Notes: generated from the letters alone by a model not told the origin. 64,000 nt of DNA from Thalassia testudinum (GCA_037157565.1 JAZHRO010000073.1:15754501-15818500), one strand, 5' to 3'. Shown: positions 1-11,676, counted from the stretch's first letter. Numbers and translations: made by a program.

Positions 1-299
1 ACTCTCCCTCCACACGTCGGCCCTCCTCGGAGACACCCGGCGGATAGGAGTCTTCACTGTGGTGGGCACCCACCACCGTGAAACCACCACTTTCCCAGCC
101 TTCGCCCCTTCCTTCACTGCATGCACCTGCGAGCGCCAGCGCCTGCTCTCCATGTAGTGCGGAGCGCTACAGCCTCCTCTCCGTGCGGCCACTCCCTCGA
201 GTGCACTCTCCTCGCGCGCATACGCGCCCATGCGCGTGCATTTGGAAGCCTCCAGATGGTGCTCTGAAGCTGCAGACGTCTTAACTCGCCTCCCTCACC

Positions 300-430
300 T
301 ACAGCAGCACGGCTGCTCTCTCTCTCTCCTGCTCTCCCTCTCTCTCTCTCACTCAATCTCACAACACTCTCTTTACCGACACTTACACACACATACACTC
401 ACACTTCGCACACAGACACACACCTATACT
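300..430. repeat. CT-rich then CA-rich low-complexity tract
   Basis: A pyrimidine run of mostly CTCTCT is followed by ACACAC-rich sequence. The same order (CT, then CA, then TA) recurs at about 55510-55640, 57385-57505 and 59070-59185, so it is a fixed part of the LTR module and not an isolated microsatellite. Confidence 0.85.
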
Positions 431-1105
431 CTATGATATACATATATATATGCATACTTATATATATTTATATACATATATATACATACATACATACATA
501 TATATATATATATACATACATACATATAGTAGTACCTATATACTTATGTATTAGTATACATACATATATATATACATATATATATCTATATACTTATATC
601 TATATATATGGTAGTATTTATATAACTAAGTATTAGTATACTTATATATATATACATATATATTTACGTATATGCATATACTTATACATATATATATATA
701 TATATGTATAACTAAGTATAGATACATATATATATATATATATACACACCTACATATATATACATCTATATATACATATATATATATCTAGCTACATATA
801 TCTGTATATACATATATTACTATATACATATACATACATATATATTTACATCTATATAGTTATATATACATACTTATACATATATATATATATATTTATA
901 TATATATATATATATATATAGATCTATACATATATCTATCTATACTTATATATATATATATTTACATACCTATATATATATACATATACATATATACATA
1001 TATATATACACATATATATGTATACATATATATACCTATTTATAACCATATATACATAAAGATATATTTACATATATACATATATATATATATATTTTCA
1101 CATTA
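431..1105. repeat. Long TA/TACA microsatellite inside the LTR
   Basis: Nearly pure alternation of TATATA, TACATA and TATCTA runs for about 675 bp. It is bounded on the right by a conserved non-repetitive block starting TTTTCACATTATTTACC. Equivalent tracts lie at 55640-56108, 57505-58012 and 59185-59712. The ORFs in these tracts (I/Y/T-rich) are not genes. Confidence 0.95.
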
Positions 1106-1300
1106 TTTACCATACGCTGTATCGCGGGAACATCTGCACCAGTTGCTAATATTCCCCAATACACGCGTACAAAAAGCGTGGTCACATACATCTTCCACCA
1201 TCCATCCCACACTCCACACGGCACCTCGTCCTGTTGGTTGCGTCTTTCTAAACGACGATCGACTTGACACCGTGCTACACTCCATCTCTGCCTTCACCCC
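1106..1300 (+). repeat. Conserved ~190-bp block downstream of the TA tract
   Basis: A unique-sequence block containing CGCGGGAA, CACCAGTTGCT, ATATTCCCC and GGTTGCGTCTTTCTA. It is repeated with few changes at 56109-56300, 58013-58215 and 59713-59920. Each copy sits between a TA microsatellite and a second short TA-rich stretch. Function unknown. The alternative of a short coding exon is unlikely because the frames are not conserved. Confidence 0.7.
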
Positions 1301-1794
1301 CACCCCTTTATACATATATAATATATACCTATATATATATACTATATTTACTTTATTTCTGCTTCTCTTTCATGTCAATAAAAAGATAAAAAAATATATA
1401 AAAGAGAAAAGATAATCCTTGACTTGCAGGTACTCCGTCTTGCGAATAGCAAGACCCATTTTGGAAACCTGTTTTGGCTCAAAGCCAGGAACTTAATTTT
1501 GAGGATGTGCCTCAAGGACAAAGATTACCAGAAAAAAATATAAATAGAAAAAACACCAAAAACACAATAAACGAATGGAAGAGACTTGTTGTAGGAAAGG
1601 CGTAGAAACTTAACTTGTAACCCCACTTCCCTGAGTTCGACCCTGGGCCTAAAAGTGACCAAGATAAAATCAAGTAGGCCAGGTTAAAAATTTTGTAAAG
1701 AGATGGTTAGGTCCGATTTATGTTAACCACTATACACACTTCAACGATAAAATCACCATATTAACAACTATTCGGGTCTGACACCATGCACCGT

Positions 1795-3099
1795 GCTGCA
1801 TGAAGAGCTGGAGCAGGAGCAAGAAAACGTACGCGGGCGAAGGGAGTGGGTGACGCGGGCGGGTGTGGGCGACGCGGGCGCACGCAGACGCATGGGTGGG
1901 CGCTAGAGCGGGCACGGGGCGAGACACGCTTGCGGACGAAGGCCGATTGCAGCACGTCGGGTGACCGGATAAGTGAGAAACTTACCCGTCACCCCACTGT
2001 AGCCACAGTGTTCCGCAGAAACGCATGAACAATGGTTACAGTGGCCGGGCTAGCCGTGCAACCGCTTATGTCCGGTGCTGTCAGTGCAAGTGGCTTGCGG
2101 CTGGCTCGACACGTGTGCGGAAGAGGTAAGCACCGGCTGGGCTGTGGGCGGTAATCGCGATAGGGCGTGCGGAAAGGGCTGCTGGCATGTGCGGTGGAGG
2201 GCGAGGGCAGCCTGCTGCTTGCGGGGTGGCTTGCGGGTGTTGGTTGGGGTGTGCGGTGAAGCTTGGTCGGTCGCTGCAGTGGTACGCGGTGGTCGGTTGC
2301 GGGTGGACAGGCAAGTGTAGTGCGAACAAGCAGGAGGCGAGGGCGCCTACAGGCACGCGCTGGATGCGAGGGCGGCCTGCAGGCGTGCACAGAAAGGGCT
2401 GGGGCTGCTGCTGCGTGCGGAGCTTTGAGCTTCAAAGCTTGAAGCTCTTGCTCCAATGACTGAAGTGCCTTCAAACGAAGAAACAGGGAATACCACCATG
2501 CCCACCATCTCTTTGATGAGTTGGGCGGTGGTGGTCTCACGGTGGTGGGTGTGCACCACCATGAGGCACTCCTGCCCACAGAGTTTCTCCTCAGAGGAGG
2601 AGGGCTTGCATATGGAGGGAGAGGGAAGGAGATGGTGGCCTGGAGAAGAAGCTGCGTTGGGTTCTATTGGCTGGACCAGGCTATTTTCAAAGGAAGAAGC
2701 CGCCCTCTTTTTATAGAAGGAGAAAGCATGCACAGCCATGCCCTAGCTATGCATGGCTTGCATGGCCGGCAGGGAGATCATGAGCATGAGACAGCAGGGC
2801 TGGTAGGGAGGGGCTGAGCAGGACATGGTGTGAAGAAGAAGAGGTTGCCATGCATTGCAGCCGCGGGAGGAAAGTCAAAAATCAAAAAGAAATAAAAAAT
2901 GAAGATGGAAATTTTACGAGGTAGCACTTGAGGAAAACGTGAATTGCGAGGCCAGTTTATTCACTCTCCTCCCCTCTCAATTAAATGCATGCATGCATGT
3001 GTTTTTACAAATGCGACTATGGAAACCTAATATGCACTGGTAATGCTAGGAAATAGCACAAGACGGCATAATTGCAGGTGTATTTTTGCGGTGCAATCA
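1795..3099 (-). mobile_element. 5' part of the giant LTR, inverted
   Basis: Read on the - strand, it begins at 3099 with TGATTGCACCGCAAAAATAC. This matches the start of the G LTR at 53547 (TGATTGCACTGCAAAAATAC), and it stays collinear with 53547-54270 and then with ~56990-57200. It lacks the CT/CA/TA module. Its inner end at about 1795 meets the oppositely oriented LTR end, so this is a rearranged or twice-truncated LTR pair and not a solo LTR. It contains no genes. Confidence 0.7.
2707..2716 (-). promoter_or_regulatory. Probable TATA box of the inverted LTR
   Basis: On the - strand the sequence is CTATAAAAAG, followed by G/C-rich sequence. It matches the TATA box at 53932-53940 of the G LTR in position and context. 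Inferred promoter; no transcription start is visible. Confidence 0.55.
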
Positions 3100-3474
3100 G
3101 GAGGATACCCCATCACGGATTTTTTAGGGTAATTAAGAAGCACAGCTTCAAAGGAAGGCTTAGGCCTACTTGCATCCCTCGATCTTCCATCTTTGGAGTT
3201 GCTTTACCATTTGAGCTTTAGGGAAGAGCACCTAAGCTCCAACTAGGTCTTTTTAGGCATTTTGTAGGTTGACAAATTGGATCGTAATTGCTTGGGCAAC
3301 TTGTTTTGTCACTTATAATCTAAACTAAAGTCGAGAGCCTAAACCTGTAATGACCTAACAGGTCCTTTTGAATTGTATTTTTAGTGCATGCTTGGTAGGC
3401 GATCTCTTAGGAGATAACTTGTGTTTGATCCATAACCTGAAAGAATCCTAAGAAGAAACCACACAATAGAAGAA
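3100..3474 (+). other. 5' leader remnant of element A
   Basis: Non-coding sequence between the inverted LTR and the gag start of element A. No LTR end and no TGGCGCC-type primer site is found here, so element A has lost its 5' LTR and primer binding site. The boundary with the upstream LTR fragment is placed at 3099/3100 from the LTR start motif alone. Confidence 0.5.
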
Positions 3475-4755
3475 ATGGTTGGTCAAAGGAGCATTAAGGG
3501 ATACTTCATTTCGATCAATCACCCGAGCTTTGCACTACGTAGACCTAGAGGGGACAATCCCTATGAGATCAAAAGCAGTACCATATCCTTGCTGCCCTCC
3601 TTTTATGGTACTACAAGGGAAGACCTCTACAGGCATATAGAGGAAGTCACCGAGGTCTGTTCCACGGTGAAGCTAGAGGTTGTTACTGATGATGCCCAAA
3701 TGTGGGCACTCTTTCCTTTCTCCCTCAAGGACAAGGCCAAGTATTAGTATCATACCCTAGATGGTATTAACACTTGGGAAGCCTTGAAGAAGGAGTTTCT
3801 GAAGAAGTACTTCCCCATGAGCAAAACTAATCACTTTCGGAGGGAAATTATGAGTTTTGCTCAAAAGGATGGGGAAGTTTTCCATGATGCATAGGAGTGC
3901 TTTAATGACCTTTTGAGACTTTGCCCGCATCACTAGGTGCCCAAGTGGCAACTAGTTGAAAGGTTCTACACCAAACTTAGTGATTCGCACAGGAAAATTG
4001 TGGATGGTGCTTGTGCAGGAACCTTTCTATCTAAGACTGAGTATGAAGCTTGGAACCTATTTGATACTTTGAGTGAGAATTCTATTCACCTGAATTCTGC
4101 CTACTTGGATAGAAAATCGACTCTCATGTAAAGAAAGTTGAAGGTAAATGAGGCTAGGGACACCCAGAATTTAGCCTACCAGATTCAATTCCTGAATCAA
4201 AATACGAAAAGGCTTATGTCAAGCCCAGGCCAATTCACGTCTACTACCTCCACATCCCAAGCTTCAGAATGCTCCATTTGCCAAGGCAATATGCATGCCA
4301 CTATGGATTGCCATTTGGCTTTCCAATTCCTTGAGCTTATACAAGCGGACTTGAATGCTGCTCAAGGGTTTCATCCTAGACCTTGTAATGACCCTTTTTC
4401 CAACACTTATAATGAGGGATGGAGGAATCACCCAAACTTTTCATAGAGATAAGGGAATGTCTCAAATTCAGGGAATTATAAACCACAACCCTTTCAAAAC
4501 CAACAAATGAACCAACCTCAGACCTTTGCCCAACCAAAGACCTCTGAGATGGATGAATTGAAGGCAATGTTGAGAACTATGCAGGAAAGTCAAAGTGCCA
4601 TCATCTAATCTCATGACAAGGCTATACATGAAATGAAATCGTAGATAGGACACCTTGTTGAGGCCATTAGAGAAAAGGAAACTGGGAAGCTTCCCAGTGC
4701 TGCTGAGGAGAATCCTAAAGGAAATGGAATTATCTTTAGGGAGCATGCCCAGGTT
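3475..4755 (+). pseudogene. gag: Element A gag (Athila capsid-like), broken
   Basis: This part of the polyprotein would form the virus-like particle. The frame from ATG 3475 carries Athila gag hallmarks: FPFSLKDKAKY, FLKKYFPM, a WQLVERFY segment, FDTLSENS and NTYNEGWRNHPNFS. No CCHC zinc knuckle is visible, as is usual in Athila. It is interrupted by stops at about 3745, 3892, 3934, 4129, 4444, 4450, 4606 and 4642, all in one unbroken phase. Several replace a conserved Trp or Gln (TGG to TAG, CAA to TAA), which suggests decay by C-to-T change and not rearrangement. Confidence 0.88.
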
Positions 4756-5694
4756 GTGACTATTCAAGAATTATCTTCTGAAAACCCATCCATTCCGACA
4801 TTCGCCCCCACCGGAGAAGAATTGTTCAACTCTCCTCTTGAAATCACCTCACCGGAAGAGGTTACCCCCATTTCACCCCTTACCCGACATGGCAACAGTT
4901 CCACCCAGAGACCAAGAGTGCCCTTTCTAGAGCACTTATCCACCTTTGGGAAGACTTCTGCTGGCTCATCTAGAGCTAAAGATAAGATGGATGAAATCAT
5001 GGAGACTTTCAAGCAAGTGCAGATTAACCTGCCTTTGCTTGAGGCTATCAGGCAGATTCTGTCTTATGCTCACTTTCTAAAGGACCTGTGCATGAAAAAG
5101 TGGCAAGCTAGGAAACAAGTCTAATCAAAAGTTATCCTACATAATTCTGTTAGCTCAATGGTTCAACATGGAACACCCCTGAAACTTAAGGACCCAGGAG
5201 CCCCGTGCATCTCGATGGTCATGGGTGACTTACAGATAGATGAGACTCTACTTAATCTGGGTGCGGGGGTGAACATCCTTCCAAGCTACGTGTATGAAGA
5301 ACTTAGGGGTGGCAATATGAAGCCTAGCCTGGTAATCCTCCAAGTTGCAGATTAATCACTCAAGACACCTCAAGGAATTCTGGAAGATGTCCTCGTGAGA
5401 GTGGAGGACTTCTTCTTCCCCGTTGACTTTTTAGTTTTGGACACAGACCCTACCAACAAACCAACCAAGCCTTCCATCATTTTGGGCTACCCCTTCCTTG
5501 CAACTTCACATGCTTCAATCAATTGCAATACTAGGGCATTAAAAATGGGCTTTGGGAACAGGAAAATCCAGCTTAATGTGTTCGATGCTTATAAACAAGC
5601 CGAGCTTGAGGATTATTCCCAAGTTGAGGTGATAGATGACCTGATTGAAGAGAGAACCCTTGCAATGTTATGTGATGACCCCCTTTAGTGTGTC
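4756..5694 (+). pseudogene. Element A protease region, broken
   Basis: Aspartic protease domain at about 5160-5560, in phase with gag. The active-site segment reads LLNLGAGVNILP, where related elements here have LLDLGASVNIIP. The catalytic Asp is therefore replaced by Asn, and Ser by Gly. Upstream is the Athila connector with QVQINLPLLEAI and the FLKDLC segment also seen in elements B and E. Downstream is PSIILGYPFLATS. Stops fall at about 5122, 5353 and 5686. It would not be active. Confidence 0.85.
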
Positions 5695-7622
5695 ATGCTA
5701 AATGAGCATTCCCATCTCTTAGAGGAATGTGAAGGGGATATACTAGAATTTGAGGAGTTGCTTGGTGTTTCTACTGAGTATCTTTCCCCATCATCTCTGC
5801 CCAAGGTTGATCTTCTACCTGAGATGGGCACATCTATTATGAAACCATTAACCATACAAGCCCTCGACCTTAAGTTGAAACCCCTCCTGGACACTCTCAA
5901 GTATGTCTTCCTGGGTGTTAATGATATGCTCCCCATTATCATTTTGATTGTGCTATCTAATTCACAAGAGGGAGCCCTGATTGAATGTTTGTCTAGGCAC
6001 AAGGAAGCTATTGCTTGGAGCATCGCTGATATTAAGAATATAAACTCTATGCTCTACATGCATCACATTTATACTGATGATTCCATCAAGTCATTTAGGA
6101 ACATGCAGAGATGTCTTAACCCCAATATAAGGGAGGTAGTTAAAAAGAAAATTCTGAAGTGATTGGACACTGGGATCATATATCCCATTGCAGATAGTAA
6201 ATGGGTAAGTCCTATCCATGGGGTGCTAAAGAAGGCAGGCTTTACTGTGGAGTTTAATGACCAAGGTGAACAAGTTGTTACTAGACCCTCAACTGGATGG
6301 AGGGTTTGCATAGGTTACTACAAGTTGAACACCGCTACCCAAAAAGATACTTTCCCTTGCCTTTTATTAACCTAATTCTCAAAAAGTTGGCAGGGAATAA
6401 GTACTATTACTTTCTCGATGGATATTCTGGGTACAACCAGGTTGCAATCTTCCTTGATGACCAAGAGAAGATGACTTTCACGAGTCCTTATGGTACTTTT
6501 GCATTCAGGCGTATGTCGTTTGGACTATGTAATGCACTGGCAACCTTCCAACGGTGTATGATGTCCATCTTCTCGAACATGATTGACAAGTGTGTTGAAG
6601 TGTTTATGGATGACTTCTCAATTTACGACTCATCTTTTGGCCAGTGTCACCTACACCTAGAGAATGTGCTAAACCAATGTAAGGAGACTGGTTTAGTCCT
6701 CAGCTGAGAGAAAAGCCACTTCATGGTACAGAAAGGCATTGTACTTGGGCATGTTGTGTATGAGCGAGGCTTGGAAGTAGATAAAGCCAAGGTTGATTCT
6801 ATTTCCAAACTTCCATTTCCCACAAATGTCAAATAGATTAGATTATTTCTAGGCTATGATGGCTTTTATAGGCGCTTTATTAAGAATTTCAGTAAACTTT
6901 CTTGGCCACTTTGTGGCCTATTGGTGAAGGAATCTTCCTTCAATTTTGATTCAAAGTGTGCCGAGGCCTTTCACACTCTGAAGGAGGTCTTGATCTCTAC
7001 ACCTATTCTCCGAGCTCTAGATTGGACACTCCCATTTGAGCTGATGTGTGATGATTCGGATTATGTAGTGGGAGTAGTCCTTGGACAAGAGGTTGAAGGA
7101 AGACCACATGTGCTGCACTATGCCAACAAGACTTTAACTGAACAACAACAAAACTACACCGTCACTGAAAAGGAATTACTTGCTGTAGTTTTTGCTCTGA
7201 AGAAGTTTAGGTCTTATCTTCTTAGGTCTAAGGTGGTTATTTTCACTGATCATGTGACAGTGAAACATCTCATTGCCAAGAAGGATTCTAAGCCACATCT
7301 GATTAGGTGGATCCTACTCCTTCGAGAATTTGACTTGGAGATATGTGAAAAGAAAGGAGTAGAAAATGTAGTGCTTGACCACCTATCTCTCCTTCCACTT
7401 GATGACTCTCCATCTGGAGACATCCGCGAGACATTTCTCGATGAGACCCTTATGGCGATAACACCGACTTCACCATGGTATGCTGATACTGTCAATTACT
7501 TGGTCACTGGTGAGACTTCTGGCTCTTGGGATGAGCAGAAAAGGAAGAGATTCATTTCCCAAGCTAGTTACTTTCATTGGGAAGACCTGAATTATTTAGA
7601 ATTGGACAAGACCAAATATTGA
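5695..7622 (+). pseudogene. Element A reverse transcriptase and RNase H, broken
   Basis: The RT starts after the linker LKLKPLLDTLKYVFLG. It shows the segments WVSPIHGVLKKAG, YYFLDGYSGYNQVAI and RRMSFGLCNALATFQRCM, and the catalytic box FMDDFSIY near 6606, so both Asp residues of the DD pair are present. A frame change lies near 6365. RNase H follows from about 6960 with [34 protein letters not shown] and the [16 protein letters not shown] tail. Stops occur at about 6160, 6705, 6834 and 7620; those at 6160 and 6705 replace a Trp codon. Confidence 0.9.
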
Positions 7623-8758
7623 GACGATGCGTACCTGAAGAGGAGCAACAAAGTGTGCTGAGTTTTTGCCATGAACTTCATTGTGGAGGACACTTTGATG
7701 CTAAGAAAACATCTTTTAAGGTTCTTTAGTCTGATTTTTGGTGGCCTACGTTATTTAAGGATCCCCATAACTTTTTTAAGGCATGTATTAGATGTCAACG
7801 GACTGGAACAATTGGGAAGAGGAATGAGATGCCTCAACACCCGATTCAACCTGTTGACATTTTTGATGTTTGGGGAATAGACTTTATGGGACCCTTCCCT
7901 TCATCCCAAGGTTATGAGTATATCTTAGTGGCAGTTGACTATGTCTCTAAATGGATAGAGGCCATTTCTACGCGAACAAATGATCACTCGGTGGTTTGGA
8001 AAATTGTGAAGGCCAATATCATATCCTGATTCGGCTGCCCTAAGATTATTATTAATGATAAGGGACCTCATTTCCGGAATCACCACCTCAACTAGTTACT
8101 CAAGAGTCTAGGGGTCGCTCACAAGATTGCCACCCCATACCACCCCCAGACTAGTGGCCAAGTTAAGGTGTCGAATAGGGAGATAAAGAACATTTTAGAA
8201 AAGATAGTTAGGCCTAATAGGAAGGACTGGTCCCAAAAGCTCGATGATGCTTTGTGGGCATATCGAATGGCCTAGAAGACCCCTTTGGGTACATCTCCCT
8301 TCCTGAAAGTGTATGGGAAAGCATGCCATTTACCCGTTGAGCTGGAACATAGGGCACTTTGAGCTATCCAAAGTGTTAACGTGGATTTAGAAATGGCGGG
8401 TAAGGCACGACTTCTGGAATTAAGTGAGCTTGAGGAGTTGAGGAATGATGCTTATGACACCTCTCAAGCTTATAAAGAGAGAACTAAGGTCTTGCATGAT
8501 AAGCATATCCTTAGAAAGACCTTTAAGCCCAACCAACAAGTCTGGCTTTTCAATTCCAGACTTAAGCTTTTCCAAAGAAAATTGAAATCATGTTGGGATG
8601 GGCCATACATAATCACCAAAGTGTTTCCACATGGGGCTGTGGAGATCAAGAGCCCTTCCTCTTCAGCAACGCCCTTTACCGTCAACAGCCAATGATTAAA
8701 ACCATATGTTACTTTGGATGGCCATCTAGTTAGCGAGGTCACTCTTGAGGAGCCTTAG
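7622..8758 (+). pseudogene. Element A integrase, broken
   Basis: The HHCC zinc module is readable from 7622 (CHELHCGGHF, then CIRCQRT). The catalytic core begins with [11 protein letters not shown] near 7865, so the first Asp is present. INDKGPHF supplies the second Asp, and SNREIK after [10 protein letters not shown] supplies the Glu. A GPY/F-like module (WDGPYIITKVFPHGAVEI) lies at 8595-8650. Stops are at about 7730, 8027, 8092, 8273, 8360 and 8693. No chromodomain is visible, as expected for Athila. Confidence 0.88.
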
Positions 8759-8814
8759 CTCTTGTCATTCTCCGCCTCATGTAACATCTTCCCTTAACTG
8801 TTTTGCTTCCAATG

Positions 8815-8850
8815 AGGACATTGTTTGAACCAGGCATGGGGGGGATAGGA
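8815..8850 (+). promoter_or_regulatory. Internal polypurine tract of element A
   Basis: TGAGGACATTG, a short spacer, then AGGCATGGGGGGGATAGGA. The same pair (GAGGACATTG or GAGGACATGG, then a CATGGGGG tract) lies just after the coding region in elements B (19198-19232), C (47699-47732), D (53031-53062) and H (- strand, 35932-35970). Inferred to be a second plus-strand primer or an old duplication of the 3' tract. Confidence 0.6.
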
Positions 8851-9344
8851 CCTGAGGCATCTATTTATAGCAAGTCTACATTATGCATGCATATTGCATT
8901 AAAAAGAAAAAGCCATGTTGTTAGCTTAACCGGCTGGGCTCTGCATCTTTAGGCATGAGACCAAGACTTTAGGTTTGCTTAAGCTGACTCTAGGTATCTA
9001 ATTATAGGAGCTAGGGTTGAACTACTGACTTTAGAACTTTAGGGTCCGTTTAGACTTAAAAGTTTAAGTAGGAGTTAAGTTGCGGACCATTCCTCAAGAG
9101 GTTGAGGAAGGAAAGTTAGGGATTGAGTTAAAGGTTGGCTAGTACCTGGTGTCGTTTTCTACCTTTTGGTTTACAGGTCCTCGTAACCTAAGCATCCACA
9201 TTTCACACACACTTACTCTTGTGTAAATAGTGATCACCTTAATTCATTTCTTAAAGAAAAATTGGTTCTCTTAGTTCTGATTTAGGAGAGGCTTGAAATC
9301 ACAACTTAATTGGACAAGTTCCTGCCACAAGAGAGGTGTAGTAT

Positions 9345-9610
9345 ATACTCACCTTGAGGATGCGATGATAACATGTCACCTCCTTGATGCTTGTCTCTTA
9401 GGATATCCATCCTACTGGGGGCATGTAAGTGCATTGTGTAGTTCAAGTACCATGGATGGCCCTATCTTGAAGTGTCGATTACCACAGGCCTGAATTCACT
9501 TAAGAAATCCATGGGCGATACTATCTTAAAATGTCGATTGCTAAGAGTTCTTGGGGTTGCTATGGGCAGCGCTACCTCGAAGAATCTAAAGCCAGACACC
9601 CTTCGAGATT
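9345..9610 (+). other. Conserved 3' region with tandem CCATGG-type units (element A copy)
   Basis: It starts CACCTTGAGGATGCGATGAT, then AACATGTCACCTCC and TGCTTGTCTCTTAGGATATC. Three degenerate ~45-55-nt units follow, starting near 9450 (CCATGGATGGCCCTATCTTG), 9509 (CCATGGGCGATACTATCTTA) and 9560 (CTATGGGCAGCGCTACCTCG). Related sequence with the same order occurs in B, C and H. Probably an RNA-level or DNA-level element function; not coding. Confidence 0.65.
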
Positions 9611-10008
9611 CGGTGAAAGGGACAATGAATCCGACACAGATCGTGTTGATAGTTGATCCAAGGTTAGACCTAGAGGAATCAAACAAAAAATATATATATT
9701 AAAAAAAATCCTCTTACTCCCTTTCTACGTTGGCAATCATACCAACCTCAAATAATCAAACCAATGCACATGCACGGATGCTTTATTCTCTAAGATCAAT
9801 AAACCCTAGGGTAGAGTTAGAAATTAGGGAAACTTGTGCCTGCAACTTGCCCTTAACCGACCTAGTCTGTAACTTAGCAACGACTTAGGTACCTTATGAT
9901 CTAGGGTTAGATAGTTCAACCTAATTTCTGTGGAAAGGTCAATTGAGTCAGCTTGGATCACTTGGAGTATTTGGTTGTTGCTTAAATTTACTTGGGACTA
10001 GCAAAAAC

Positions 10009-10024
10009 TAGGCATGGGGGCATT
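10009..10024 (+). promoter_or_regulatory. 3' polypurine tract of element A
   Basis: AGGCATGGGGGCATT lies directly before the LTR start TGATTAGCCC. In LTR retrotransposons this purine run primes plus-strand DNA synthesis. Position and sequence match the tracts of B, C, E and H. Confidence 0.75.
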
Positions 10025-11676
10025 TGATTAGCCCATATTTGTTGGCTACTTAAGTATATGAATGCCTAGACATTAAGATATCTTTAACATTTAGATAGCA
10101 TACATTAGGATGTAAATAAATTAATTCATATTTTTAGCTTAATTGCATAATTTATGCGTTGCATTCATATCTAAATGCATTAAGAATTAACTTAGACTTG
10201 CATGCATTTGATTAGTTAACCAATTAAGTGCATTACATGCATTGTTTTAATTTAACATAGAAGTTAAGGGTTTGTGCATAAATAACCATGCTATTTTATT
10301 ATTTTATTATTCTTTTCTTCCAAAGGTAACAGCTACGCTTCCTCCTCCTACGCCCATTCACGCATAGCTACCAACATTCATCCGCCATGAAGTGGATCTG
10401 CTCCCGTCTCTTGCATTTCAAATGCACCACCTACAGCTACAAAGGGAGGAGGAGATGACCATGCTAAGAGAGGCCTCCACCCCACTCCACTACTGTACAG
10501 AGAGTTCAACTCTCCTCCGCTCATCACCATCAGCCTTAACTGCTGCAACATGTCTCCACCACTGTGGGCGTGTGGCGTGACAGGCCACACCACCGCCCGG
10601 AGCTTGTTTGCACCACTGTGCGTCTACACCAGCCACCACCACTGTCACCAACACCAGCAACCACCACCATCACCAATAGCACAACCACCACCACCAACCA
10701 TCCACGTGTGGTTAAGTTGTCCGGGAATATTCCTGGATGTTTGAAGCCCCTTCCTCATCTCCACACCTCATCACCTTCCTCTTTTTCTTCTCCTTATTCT
10801 CTCCTCCACTGTTCGTCTTCTCCACGAAGGACCCAACATTAGCAACCCCACAAGTGACCATCACCAACACCACCAACCAGCACTCCCACGTGCCACCAGC
10901 TTTTCGCACGTGTCCTCGTGTGCGCCCTCGCGGCATGACCAATACGCGCACTCTCCACCAGCCCCACAATGTGCCCCCACACCCTCTGCTCCAGCAGTAG
11001 CAGCAACGCACCACCCGCTCTCCCTTCGCCTCCACTGTACGCACGCGATCACCACCAGCGCACCATCTGCGCAACCTCCACACGCACATGCGCTCCTCCA
11101 ATAGCAAGAAGCCACTGCCACCTCTCGCTTGTCTCCAACAGTAGCAGCAACAAACCCATCGCCACCCCCCTTCTCCACTTCGTTCGGCCAGCTCCAGCCA
11201 CGTTACGACCCGCCTCGACCACCGCCATGAAGCCCTCGGTTTAGAGGTTCTTCTCCAAGCATCTCATCGCCAACGAAGCCCTCCTCTATGCATGAGCTAA
11301 GGGGAACGAAATCCCCTATTTCCTGCTTAATTAAATTTTACAAAACCTATCATTGCCAGCTTCACATTTTATTATTTAAAGATTAGTTTGTTATGTTGAA
11401 TTTATCAAAACACCCTTGCCTTTCAATGAAAATATGATTTCAGCATGATCATACCTTGTTATCTTAATTAAAAGGTGGATTTGGCTTGATTTCTTGATTA
11501 AATTAATAGTGAGAATTGGTTTTCACCATTGCGAGTTTGTAATAGCCATTGCCACCCTGTGGATATGACCTACTCCTTCATGAGTGGTTTATTTAATTTG
11601 TTTTGATTTGCGTTGTTCGCCACTCAATTTCTATACTGCAACAATCTTGATTCATATTTTCGAAAACTAAAATAAC
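10025..11676 (+). mobile_element. 3' LTR of element A (end uncertain)
   Basis: Starts TGATTAGCCCATATTTG right after the polypurine tract. No second copy of this LTR is visible in the window, so its end is estimated. Sequence related to the E LTR begins at about 11677, and a CA end near 11643 or 11653 is possible. The content is AT-rich at first, then a CCACCA-rich stretch at about 10540-11230, then AT-rich again. ORFs in the CCACCA stretch are compositional. No gene seen. Confidence 0.6.

Larger units (their letters stand above)
1..1794 (+). mobile_element. 3' part of a giant Athila-type LTR (same family as the G LTR)
   Basis: This stretch is collinear with modules of the LTR at 53547-60406. 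The first ~110 bases match 54017-54110, positions ~110-285 match ~57190-57365, and ~286-1794 match the last module at 59040-60404. It ends at the same point as that LTR (CGGGTCTGACACCA). No primer binding site follows. Instead the sequence switches to an inverted piece of the same LTR family. It is non-coding; the short ORFs here are products of low-complexity sequence. The window edge cuts its start. Confidence 0.75.
8759..10024 (+). other. Element A 3' non-coding region
   Basis: About 1.27 kb between the integrase end and the 3' LTR. No envelope-like ORF is supported. It holds an internal polypurine tract, the conserved tandem-unit region at 9345-9610, and the 3' polypurine tract. The two short ORFs at 9293-9702 overlap the conserved region but lie in different frames from the equivalent ORFs in B and H, so the conservation is not protein-level. 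Confidence 0.75.
3100..11676 (+). mobile_element. Element A: decayed Athila-type Ty3/gypsy retrotransposon, 5'-truncated
   Basis: Order on the + strand: leader remnant, gag, protease, reverse transcriptase, RNase H, integrase, a 3' non-coding region with two polypurine tracts, and a 3' LTR starting at 10025. One gag-pol frame can be followed from 3475 to about 8757. It has about 20 in-frame stops and two frame changes (near 6365 and 7620). It is bounded on the right by the truncated - strand LTR of element E. It is not autonomous. Confidence 0.85.

Noticed and set aside
1630..1655. tRNA-like B-box sequence (GAGTTCGACCC) repeated in the LTR modules, suggesting a SINE or tRNA
   Set aside because: No convincing A box at the right distance, no cloverleaf and no terminal T/A tail. 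The stretch is a normal part of the LTR module, repeated at 56650 and 60248.
10540..11230. Proline/histidine/threonine-rich ORFs in the A LTR
   Set aside because: They come from a CCACCA-rich low-complexity stretch, open on both strands in several frames; no domain is seen.
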